Source: Clostridia bacterium (GTDB lineage: Bacteria > Bacillota_A > Clostridia > Christensenellales > Aristaeellaceae). From it: a DNA stretch of 39,056 nucleotides. The stretch spans positions 1-39,056 of the forward strand of contig JAFZQK010000057.1 of assembly GCA_017620455.1 (NCBI GenBank), written 5' to 3'. The notes under the pieces were generated by a model. The model did no database searches. It was not told the origin of the DNA and was given only the letters and a program-made list of their open reading frames with translations. This document shows, piece by piece, positions 1 to 5,908 of this stretch (position 1 is its first letter; each line of letters begins with the position of its first letter). The position numbers and the translations under genes are program-made.

Positions 1-594
1 CAGGATGCGGATCACGTCGCGGATTTCGCTGTCGCGGCCGATCACGGGGTCCAGCTTGCCCTTGCGCGCCAGGTCCACCAGGTCGCTGCCGTATTTCGCC
101 AGGGCGTCGTAGGTTTCCTCAGGGTTGTCGCTGGTGACCCGGGCGGCGCCACGCACGGAAGACAGCGCCTGCAGAAAAGCGCTTTCTGTGATATTCAGTC
201 GGCGGAAAACGGCTGATACGTCCCTGTCCGCGGTTTTGATCAGCGAAAGGAACAAATGCTCCACGGAAATATATTCGTCCTTCATCCGGGCTGCTTCGTC
301 CTCCGCGCCCCGCAGGGCCTTATCCACGTCCGCGGAAATATAGGCCTTCCCGTCCTCCCGGGAAAGGCCCCGCACCTGGGGCAGCTTATTCAGGATCTTT
401 TCCGTCTCCTGCCGCATCAGGTCCACGTCCGCGCCCATTTTGTTCAGCAGCTGCGGGATCAGCCCGTCCTGGGCCCCGATCAGCGCGGAAAGCAGGTGGG
501 CCTGCTCCAGCTGCTGATGCCCGCGCTCCGATGCGATGCGCTGGGCGTTCTGGATCGCTTCCATGGTTTTCTGCGTAAACTTGCTGTTGCTCAT
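1..594 (-). CDS. clpB: ATP-dependent chaperone ClpB, N-terminal part (runs off left edge)
   Basis: The 198 visible codons are the start of a ClpB/Hsp100 disaggregase, which rescues aggregated proteins with DnaK in the cytoplasm. The N-terminal Clp-N double repeat is readable ([15 protein letters not shown], then [13 protein letters not shown]), followed by the linker into the first AAA+ module ([13 protein letters not shown]), where the window ends. Length and the NSKFT start fit ClpB better than ClpC or ClpA, although the middle domain cannot be seen. The ATG at 592-594 follows a GGAGGGG ribosome site about six bases upstream. The gene is read leftwards from a SigA promoter with a CtsR-like operator just downstream of it, so heat-shock control is likely. 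Confidence 0.93.
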   Translation of the reverse strand, partial: MSNSKFTQKTMEAIQNAQRIASERGHQQLEQAHLLSALIGAQDGLIPQLLNKMGADVDLMRQETEKILNKLPQVRGLSREDGKAYISADVDKALRGAEDEAARMKDEYISVEHLFLSLIKTADRDVSAVFRRLNITESAFLQALSSVRGAARVTSDNPEETYDALAKYGSDLVDLARKGKLDPVIGRDSEIRDVIRIL

Positions 595-634
595 AGGATC
601 CCCTCCAATCGGGCATTCTTTTCCGAAGGTGAAA

Positions 635-651
635 GCTGACTTTCTTTGACC
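635..651 (-). promoter_or_regulatory. CtsR operator-like heptad repeat upstream of clpB
   Basis: Read on the minus strand this is GGTCAAA-GAA-AGTCAGC. It matches the CtsR direct repeat (A/G)GTCAAA-N3-(A/G)GTCAAA with a perfect first heptad and 5 of 7 in the second. It lies immediately downstream of the clpB -10 box, where a bound repressor would block transcription. No ctsR gene is in the window. Confidence 0.8.
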
Positions 652-660
652 TTCACTGAT

Positions 661-688
661 ATTTTACCACGTTTTTCTCCGCTGTCAA
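661..688 (-). promoter_or_regulatory. SigA promoter of clpB
   Basis: On the minus strand there is TTGACA (683-688), a 16-bp spacer and TAAAAT (661-666). The predicted transcript starts inside or just before the CtsR-like site. Confidence 0.8.
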
Positions 689-742
689 GGGCTTTTGCAC
701 AATTTTTACGTACTTTGGTGGATATCGTCGATCGGAAAATGA

Positions 743-771
743 TTGTATTCAGAAAAAAATTATGTTATGAT
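743..771 (+). promoter_or_regulatory. SigA promoter of the HAD hydrolase gene
   Basis: TTGTAT (743-748), a 17-bp spacer and TATGAT (766-771). The transcript would start about 15 bases before the ATG at 794, which supports that start over upstream in-frame ATGs that lie within the promoter. Confidence 0.75.
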
Positions 772-793
772 AGAGGATGTGGAGGTATTTTGG

Positions 794-1390
794 ATGGACG
801 AACGTCTGTTGGCGGCGGACACGATCGTATTTGACGTCGGAAACGTGCTGCTTTCCTTCGACCCCCCCGCGGTGGCCGGCCTATTGCCCGAAGCCTACCG
901 CGGCAGGCTGTATGACGCGCTGTTTGGGGAAAAGCGCCTGTGGAGCAAATTCGACCTGGGGGCGGAATGCAGCGTTACGGTGGCGCAGGAAGCCGCCCGG
1001 GCCGCGGGGCTCCCGGAGCAGAGCGCATGGGTGATGTACCTGCTTGAGCATTTTCCCGAAACCATGCTTCCCCTGCCGCTGTACGGCATGATCCGGGAAC
1101 TGAAGGCCCTGGGAAAAAAGCTCTACGCCCTCACCAATTATCCCGAGCCGTCCTTTACCCTCACCTGCGCCCGTTTTCCCCTGCTGCAGCTGTTGGACGG
1201 CGCGGTGGTATCCTCCCGGGAAAAAACCGTGAAGCCCGATCCCGCCATCTACCGGATCCTTACCGCGCGCTATTCCATTTCTCCCGCTTCCGCCCTGTTC
1301 ATCGACGACACCGCCGCCAACGCGGAGGCCGCCGCCCGGATGGGGTTCACCGCCTGGCATTACGCCGGCAACGACAGGATTTTCCAATAA
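794..1390 (+). CDS. HAD-superfamily hydrolase, YihX-like
   Basis: This 198-residue cytoplasmic HAD hydrolase is probably a sugar-phosphate or nucleotide phosphatase. Motif I reads VFDVGNVLL, with the nucleophile Asp followed by Gly where most HADs have a second Asp. The same form occurs in the YihX group, so the protein need not be inactive. Motif II is ALTNY, motif III Lys is in KTVKPDP, and motif IV is FIDDTAAN. A helical cap lies between motifs I and II. The start at 794 is chosen because GGAGG (781-785) sits eight bases upstream and the promoter -10 ends at 771; an in-frame ATG at 743 overlaps the -35 box. The substrate cannot be read from sequence. Confidence 0.87.
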   Translation: MDERLLAADTIVFDVGNVLLSFDPPAVAGLLPEAYRGRLYDALFGEKRLWSKFDLGAECSVTVAQEAARAAGLPEQSAWVMYLLEHFPETMLPLPLYGMIRELKALGKKLYALTNYPEPSFTLTCARFPLLQLLDGAVVSSREKTVKPDPAIYRILTARYSISPASALFIDDTAANAEAAARMGFTAWHYAGNDRIFQ

Positions 1391-1480
1391 TTTTCCCGAT
1401 CCGCGGAACAAAACCGTCCGCCGATCCGTCTAAATAAACGGGATACCGTACAGGCACCCATTGGAAGGAAGGATGTAATC

Positions 1481-2914
1481 ATGAAGCAACGCCGTCTGCT
1501 CCTGGCCCTGATCGCGATGCTGGCGCTGTTCGCGCTGGTGCTCAGCGGCTGCTATGTCGCGCCTGACGACGTTTCCACCAGCCAGCAGAGCGGGGACAAT
1601 CTGAATTTCCCCACCATCAATCCGGCCACCGCCGCGCCCACCAGCGCCCCTGCGCCCACGGCGACGCCTGCGGCGCAGCAGTTCCCCACGAATCCGCCGT
1701 CCACCCCCGACAACGGCACCATTAACCTGCCCACCGGGGCCATCAATAACTGGACCACCATCGCCCCCATCTCCACCCAGGCGGGCTCCACCGCCGGTCC
1801 CGTGACCCCGCCGCCCAGCAAATCCCCCTCGCCCACGCCGCAGGGGTCCCTGAAGCTGGGCTCCACGGGCCAGGAAGTGCGCCAGATTCAGCAGAAGCTG
1901 AAAGATCTGGGCTTCCTCAAGGGCAGCGTGGACGGCGATTTCGGCGAAGCCACCGAGAAGGCGGTCAAGGCCTTCCAGAAGCAGTACGGCTTGACGGTGG
2001 ACGGCAAGGTGGGCCAGGAAACCATGGCCAAGCTGGCCAGCGCCCGCGCCACGGCGAAGCCTGCCATCACCCCCACGCCCAAGCCCTCGCCCACGCCTTC
2101 CTATGCGAATGTGTACCTGCGCGTGGGCAATTCCGGCGCCCAGGTGAAACAGCTGCAGAACCGCCTGATCACCCTGGGGTATCTGAAGGGCAAGGCCAGC
2201 GGCGAATTTGATCTCGCCACGGAGGCCGCCGTGATCGCCTTCCAGAACCGCAATACCAGCTACGCCGACGGCGTTGCCGGCCCGGAAACGCTGCGCGCGC
2301 TGTATTCCTCCAATGCGAGGAAGGCTTCCTCCCCCGCCGGCATCATCGGCTCTTCCCTGCGGGAAGGCGACGGCGGCGAAGAAGTGCGCCTGCTGCAGGA
2401 GCGGCTCAAGCGCCTGGGCTATTATTCCGGCAACGTGGACGGCGACTTCGGCGCCGGCACCGTGAACGCGGTCAAGGCTTTCCAGCGCCAGAACGGCCTG
2501 ACGGCGGACGGCGTGGCCGGCAGCGGCACGCTGAGCCGTCTGTTCTCCTCCAGCGCAAAATCCTATACCGCGCCTACGGCCACCCCGCGTCCCACCCCCA
2601 CGAGGAAGCCCACCGCCACGCCGCGGGCTACGTCCACGCCTCTGCCTCCCAACATTTACGTGCTGGTCACGGCGGCGCCCGGCAACGATTACGCCACCCT
2701 GCGCCGCGGCATGTACGGCACGCCCGTGCAGCAGATGCAGGAAGAGCTGAAAAAGCAGGGCTTCTATACCGGCGTGACCGACGGTTACTTTGGCGAAGGC
2801 ACGGAAAACGCCGTCAAGGCGTTCCAGCGGACCAACGGTCTGTACGTGGACGGCGCCGCCGGCCCGGCTACGCTGCGCGTGCTCTTTGAAGGGGACTTCC
2901 CCTTCGGATCCTGA
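1481..2914 (+). CDS. Lipoprotein with four peptidoglycan-binding (PG_binding_1) domains
   Basis: This 477-residue exported lipoprotein has a signal peptide ending in the lipobox LSGC, with Cys24 the lipidated residue. Four peptidoglycan-binding repeats lie at about 124-186, 212-274, 293-355 and 407-469. Each has the pattern G-x-V-x-x-L/M-Q-x-x-L-x-x-L/Q-G then AVKAFQ and DG-x-x-G. Proline/threonine-rich linkers separate the N-terminus and repeats 1-2 and 3-4. No catalytic domain (amidase, transpeptidase, SpoIID) is present, so it probably binds the wall and either tethers the membrane to it or recruits a partner. A GGAAGGAAGGA ribosome site precedes ATG 1481. I found no clear SigA promoter in 1391-1480, so it may be read from the HAD gene upstream. 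Confidence 0.9.
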   Translation: MKQRRLLLALIAMLALFALVLSGCYVAPDDVSTSQQSGDNLNFPTINPATAAPTSAPAPTATPAAQQFPTNPPSTPDNGTINLPTGAINNWTTIAPISTQAGSTAGPVTPPPSKSPSPTPQGSLKLGSTGQEVRQIQQKLKDLGFLKGSVDGDFGEATEKAVKAFQKQYGLTVDGKVGQETMAKLASARATAKPAITPTPKPSPTPSYANVYLRVGNSGAQVKQLQNRLITLGYLKGKASGEFDLATEAAVIAFQNRNTSYADGVAGPETLRALYSSNARKASSPAGIIGSSLREGDGGEEVRLLQERLKRLGYYSGNVDGDFGAGTVNAVKAFQRQNGLTADGVAGSGTLSRLFSSSAKSYTAPTATPRPTPTRKPTATPRATSTPLPPNIYVLVTAAPGNDYATLRRGMYGTPVQQMQEELKKQGFYTGVTDGYFGEGTENAVKAFQRTNGLYVDGAAGPATLRVLFEGDFPFGS

Positions 2915-2927
2915 TTCGGATCATTCC

Positions 2928-2955
2928 CGGCAGGGGGTCATTCCCCTGCCGTTTT
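2928..2955 (+). terminator. Rho-independent terminator of the lipoprotein gene
   Basis: A 9-bp perfect stem CGGCAGGGG/CCCCTGCCG (2928-2936 with 2943-2951) has a 6-base loop and is followed by TTTTC. Confidence 0.88.
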
Positions 2956-2958
2956 CAT

Positions 2959-2987
2959 TTGCATGATATTGACATTTATGCTATACT
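2959..2987 (+). promoter_or_regulatory. SigA promoter of the first degV gene
   Basis: TTGCAT (2959-2964), a 17-bp spacer and TATACT (2982-2987). A better-looking TTGACA at 2969-2974 is only 7 bp from the -10 and cannot pair with it. Confidence 0.72.
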
Positions 2988-3049
2988 GATCCTGTTCCGC
3001 CTGAACAACCGGCATTCGCCGCGAGCGGCCCAGCAGAAAGGAGCGTCCT

Positions 3050-3931
3050 TTGAAAAAATTTTCTGTTTTTACAGATTCTTCTTCCAATCTCACGCAGGAT
3101 CTGGCCGAAGAAAACGATATCGCGATCATCCCCTTTCACTGCTATCCCGACGAGCATACCGAAATGGCCTGTTATGAGCCGGGAAAGCCCTTCGACGGCC
3201 ATGCGTTTTATGATGCCCTGCGCAAATCCGGCCCCATCCGCACCTCCATGGTGAATTCTTTTCAGTTCACCCAGGCGTTCGAGCCCGTTTTGAAGGCCGG
3301 GCGGGATATCCTGTATTTCGCCATGTCCAGCGGCATCAGCGGCACCTGCGCCGCCGCGTTCCAGGCCGCCGAAGCGCTGATGAAAAAATATGCCGACAGG
3401 ACCATCAAGGTGGTGGATACCATCGCCGCTTCCCTGGGCGAAGGCATCTTCCCCCTGAAGGCCGCCAAAATGCAGCGGGACGGCGCGTCCCTGCAGGAAT
3501 GCTACGACTGGGCGGAATACCATAAGCGCCGCCTGTGCCAGTATTTCACGGTGGACGATCTGTCCTACCTGCACAAGGGCGGGCGCATTTCCGTGCTCAT
3601 CGCTCGCATCGGCGCCATCGCCAACATCAAGCCCATCCTGAAGGGCGATTCCGAAGGCAGGATCGTCAGCTGCGGAAAAGCCATCGGACGGAAAAAATCC
3701 CTCCAGGCCCTGGCCGCCCTGTTCGCCAAGGAAGCCGTAAACGATCCGGACGAGATCGTGGCCATTTCCCACAGCGACAGCGAAGCGGACGCCAATTACC
3801 TGGCCGATCTGCTGCGGAAATACCGGGATTTCAAGGATATCCTGATCCGCTGCTACGAGCCCTGCACCGGCTCCCACGCCGGCCCGGGCGCGGTGGCGCT
3901 GTTCTTCTTCGCCCCCAACCAAATCAAATAA
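3050..3931 (+). CDS. DegV family fatty-acid-binding protein (first of two)
   Basis: This 293-residue protein is a DegV/FakB relative. Family members bind a fatty acid and present it to the FakA kinase for phospholipid synthesis in Firmicutes. Diagnostic segments are VFTDSSSNL at the N-terminus, RTSMVNSFQF and MSSGISGTCAAAF in the lipid-binding half, YLHKGGRIS in the middle and the CHAGPGA-type ending (here GSHAGPGAVALFF). The start is TTG at 3050, taken because AAAGGAG lies seven to eight bases upstream and homologues begin with the same beta-strand; no in-frame ATG fits. It is a single-gene unit between two terminators. A second degV lies at 34426-35268. No fakA-like kinase is in the window. 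Confidence 0.9.
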   Translation: MKKFSVFTDSSSNLTQDLAEENDIAIIPFHCYPDEHTEMACYEPGKPFDGHAFYDALRKSGPIRTSMVNSFQFTQAFEPVLKAGRDILYFAMSSGISGTCAAAFQAAEALMKKYADRTIKVVDTIAASLGEGIFPLKAAKMQRDGASLQECYDWAEYHKRRLCQYFTVDDLSYLHKGGRISVLIARIGAIANIKPILKGDSEGRIVSCGKAIGRKKSLQALAALFAKEAVNDPDEIVAISHSDSEADANYLADLLRKYRDFKDILIRCYEPCTGSHAGPGAVALFFFAPNQIK

Positions 3932-3950
3932 ATATCATTATTTCCTTCAC

Positions 3951-3972
3951 GCAGGCGAATGCCTGCTTTTTT
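3951..3972 (+). terminator. Terminator of the first degV gene
   Basis: Stem GCAGGC/GCCTGC (3951-3956 with 3961-3966), GAAT loop, then six T. It lies 19 bases after the stop codon. The rest of the 303-bp gap up to spo0A holds the 0A boxes and the spo0A promoter. Confidence 0.88.
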
Positions 3973-4028
3973 ATTGCGGGCACAGGAACATTCATTCCCT
4001 TTTTCTGTCCGCTTTCCATGCCGCTTTC

Positions 4029-4057
4029 TGTCGATCCCGATCCCTCCCTCTGTCGAA
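4029..4057 (+). promoter_or_regulatory. Two 0A-box-like sites upstream of spo0A
   Basis: TGTCGAT (4029-4035) and TGTCGAA (4051-4057) lie in the same orientation, 22 bp apart start to start, about two helical turns. The known Spo0A~P site core is TGTCGAA. They are 56-84 bp upstream of the -35 box, a position more consistent with activation or modulation than with steric blocking. Autoregulation is an inference. Confidence 0.6.
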
Positions 4058-4112
4058 TTCCACCGAAGCAGCGGTTTCTTAGGCGTCTATAATTCTTTTG
4101 GTATTCATTTTA

Positions 4113-4140
4113 TTGTATTTTCAATTCTTTTCGTTATAAT
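4113..4140 (+). promoter_or_regulatory. SigA promoter of spo0A
   Basis: TTGTAT (4113-4118), a 16-bp spacer and a consensus TATAAT (4135-4140) in a locally AT-rich stretch. I did not find a convincing SigH promoter. Confidence 0.75.
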
Positions 4141-4234
4141 TGTGTTAGTTCTGTTCAGGCATACCGCGGATGCTGGAGAACGGTGCCGGGATCTGCCCCA
4201 GCCCAAGCCGAAAAATCGAAAGGAAGCGAATTCC

Positions 4235-5005
4235 ATGAGTACAATCCGGGTATTGATCGTAGATGACAATGAAGAATTAAGGCTGACCATGGCGCAGTAC
4301 CTTCGTCAGCAGCAGGAGATCGACGTTGTGGGCGAAGCGTCCAACGGCATGGACGCGCTCAAACAGGTCCGGGAAAAGAAAGCGGACGTGATGCTGCTGG
4401 ATATGATCATGCCGGCCCTGGACGGGTTCGGCGTGCTGACCCAGCTTCAGCGTCTCAGCGCCGATCAAAGGCCTTACGTCATTGCAGTCACGGCCCTGGG
4501 CCGGGATGATTTCATCCGCCGCGCGGTGGATCTGGGCGCGGTATATTATATGATCAAGCCCATCGACCTGCCTGTTTTGCTGGACCGGATCCGGGAGGTC
4601 GCCCGGGGCGGCCTGCCGGACAGCGCGCCGGCCCCCTCGCTTAGCGGACAGGCCCTCTCCCTGGACGACCGGCTCAGCAATCTGTTCCTGGGCATGGGCA
4701 TTCCCGCCCATATCAAAGGCTATCAGTATCTGCGGGAGGCCATTAAGCAGGTGATCGCCAACCCCGGCATGATCAACGGGATCACCAAGGAGCTCTACCC
4801 CGCCATCGCTCACCGCTTCGGCACCTCCTCCAGCAAGGTGGAACGCGCCATCCGCCACGCTATCGAGGTAGCCTGGAGCCGCGGACGGGTGGACACGCTG
4901 AACAAAGCCTTCGGCTGCAGCGTCGCCCAGCCGGACGACAAGCCCACCAACGGCGAATTCATCGCCCTGATGGCGGATAAGCTGTCCCTGGAGCGCAGCG
5001 CGTGA
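4235..5005 (+). CDS. spo0A: Sporulation master response regulator Spo0A
   Basis: This 256-residue cytoplasmic transcription factor commits the cell to sporulation once phosphorylated. The receiver domain (about 3-120) has the acidic pair Asp10-Asp11, phospho-acceptor Asp56 (LLDMIMP), Thr in VTALG and Lys108 in YMIKPID. After a linker, the Spo0A C-terminal domain (about 150-250) contains the nearly invariant recognition helix SKVERAIRHAIEVAWSRG. The ATG at 4235 follows AGGAAG; an open frame extends upstream to 3959 but runs through the promoter. Family length is about 260. No histidine kinase or spoIVB neighbour is present; in many clostridia spoIVB precedes spo0A, but here a degV gene does. 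Confidence 0.97.
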   Translation: MSTIRVLIVDDNEELRLTMAQYLRQQQEIDVVGEASNGMDALKQVREKKADVMLLDMIMPALDGFGVLTQLQRLSADQRPYVIAVTALGRDDFIRRAVDLGAVYYMIKPIDLPVLLDRIREVARGGLPDSAPAPSLSGQALSLDDRLSNLFLGMGIPAHIKGYQYLREAIKQVIANPGMINGITKELYPAIAHRFGTSSSKVERAIRHAIEVAWSRGRVDTLNKAFGCSVAQPDDKPTNGEFIALMADKLSLERSA

Positions 5006-5023
5006 CTCTCCCCCCATACAAAC

Positions 5024-5057
5024 AAAACCGCCGTCCCGGAAAAGGAACGGCGGTTTT
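5024..5057. terminator. Bidirectional terminator between spo0A and the yegP pair
   Basis: An 11-bp perfect stem AAAACCGCCGT/ACGGCGGTTTT (5024-5034 with 5047-5057) carries its own T tract on both strands. It sits 18 bases after the spo0A stop and 12 bases past the minus-strand stop at 5070, so it can end both transcripts. Confidence 0.88.
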
Positions 5058-5069
5058 CTTATTCTCTGC

Positions 5070-5315
5070 TTATTTGCCCAGCCCCAGGAATTTCTTGATC
5101 TTATCCAGCAATCCGCCCTTCTTCGTCAGATCGCCCAGATTCAGCTTGCTGACGACCAGCTTGATGATGCTCTGCACGATATTGTCGTCCAGCTTGATGC
5201 CCAGCAGGTCGGTAACGGTCTTGGTGGGATCGGATTTGAACTTGGAGATCATTTCGCTGTTGCCGGTGAGCTTGGATACCACTTGCTCCGCATATTTGCT
5301 GATATCTTCAGACAT
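5070..5315 (-). CDS. Small lysine-rich protein of unknown function (81 aa)
   Basis: This 81-residue protein has no family I can name with confidence. Residues about 15-45 read like the helical leader domains of the NHLP/Nif11 type: a basic stretch, then DPTKTVTDLLGIKLDD and a hydrophobic strand. The C-terminus (GGLLDKIKKFLGLGK) is a cationic amphipathic helix with a Gly-rich end. There is no Cys, no signal peptide and no double-Gly leader cleavage site followed by a core. Its ATG overlaps the upstream stop codon as TAATG, so it is translationally coupled to the YegP-like gene and the two products probably act together. No RiPP maturation enzyme is adjacent. Confidence 0.75.
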   Translation of the reverse strand: MSEDISKYAEQVVSKLTGNSEMISKFKSDPTKTVTDLLGIKLDDNIVQSIIKLVVSKLNLGDLTKKGGLLDKIKKFLGLGK

Positions 5316-5692
5316 TATTTCTGCTCCTCCATTTCTTCCTTGGAATCAGGTGCGTTCTTCCGGACGGATTCGATGCCGTTCAGGCAGCTCTTCAGGGCGG
5401 TATATCCCTCGGACGCGCAGATATTCTGCCCGTTCTTCGCCTTCAGACGGAAGCGGAATTCGCCGGCGTTGTCCGTATACACTTCAAATTTGGGATGCTT
5501 CTGCACCTGGAAGCCTTCTTTGGTCTGATCTTCCAGATTGGCGGCGGGGGCATTCCTCCGCACGGAATCAATGCCGGCCCGGCAGGTCTTGAGGCTCTTA
5601 TACATCTGGGAGGTAGCGATGATCTCGCCGTTTCCCGCTTTCAGGCGGAAGCTGTATTTTCCGTTCTTTTCCCGAATGGTAAACTTGCCCAT
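5315..5692 (-). CDS. YegP-type protein with two DUF1508 domains
   Basis: This 125-residue protein is made of two DUF1508 repeats, at about 1-50 and 63-115. Each carries the F-x-F/Y-R-L-K-A-x-N-G signature, then a Y-x-x-L/A-x-x-C-x-x-G-I-x-S-V-R/K-x-N-A segment. The two-repeat form is the usual one for E. coli YegP, a small soluble protein of unknown function. An upstream in-frame ATG at 5740 lies in the promoter -35 region; the ATG at 5690-5692 is taken because AGGGAG lies ten bases upstream and the protein begins with the repeat. It is the first gene of a two-gene unit with the 81-residue protein. Confidence 0.88.
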   Translation of the reverse strand: MGKFTIREKNGKYSFRLKAGNGEIIATSQMYKSLKTCRAGIDSVRRNAPAANLEDQTKEGFQVQKHPKFEVYTDNAGEFRFRLKAKNGQNICASEGYTALKSCLNGIESVRKNAPDSKEEMEEQK

Positions 5693-5719
5693 TTGATAAC
5701 GCTCCCTTCGTTTTTTTAT

Positions 5720-5748
5720 ATTGTAACAATGTTTCACCAAAAATTCAA
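5720..5748 (-). promoter_or_regulatory. SigA promoter of the yegP-like gene
   Basis: On the minus strand there is TTGAAT (5743-5748), a 17-bp spacer and TACAAT (5720-5725). Confidence 0.7.
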
Positions 5749-5844
5749 TAATATTTCCAAATTTTTATCAGAAAATACATGCCGCCCGTATTTTCCCCGG
5801 CATCCTGTCCTCCCTGAATTTACAGTTTCCGCGTGCCCTCCGCA

Positions 5845-5873
5845 TTGACAATCCGGATGGATTGGATTATGAT
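5845..5873 (+). promoter_or_regulatory. SigA promoter of the SdrD B-repeat protein gene
   Basis: TTGACA (5845-5850), exactly 17 bp, then TATGAT (5868-5873). It is among the strongest-looking promoters in the window and suggests steady high expression. Confidence 0.82.
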
Positions 5874-5908
5874 GGAATATGGAATTTTGTGATCTGGAGG
5901 CTGTCTGT

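Noticed and set aside
1391..1480. TAAATA at 1431 as -10 of a lipoprotein promoter
   Set aside because: No acceptable -35 lies 16-18 bp upstream.
2969..2987. TTGACA followed by TATACT before degV
   Set aside because: The spacer is only 7 bp; the TTGCAT at 2959-2964 gives the correct 17 bp.
5070..5315. The 81-residue protein as a bacteriocin or RiPP precursor
   Set aside because: No cleavage site and core, no modification enzyme or dedicated exporter adjacent; kept only as a leader-like protein of unknown function.
5730..5737. TGTTTCAC, half of a parS-like site
   Set aside because: The second half (GTGAAACA) is absent; what follows is CAAAAATT. There is no evidence for ParB/Noc binding.
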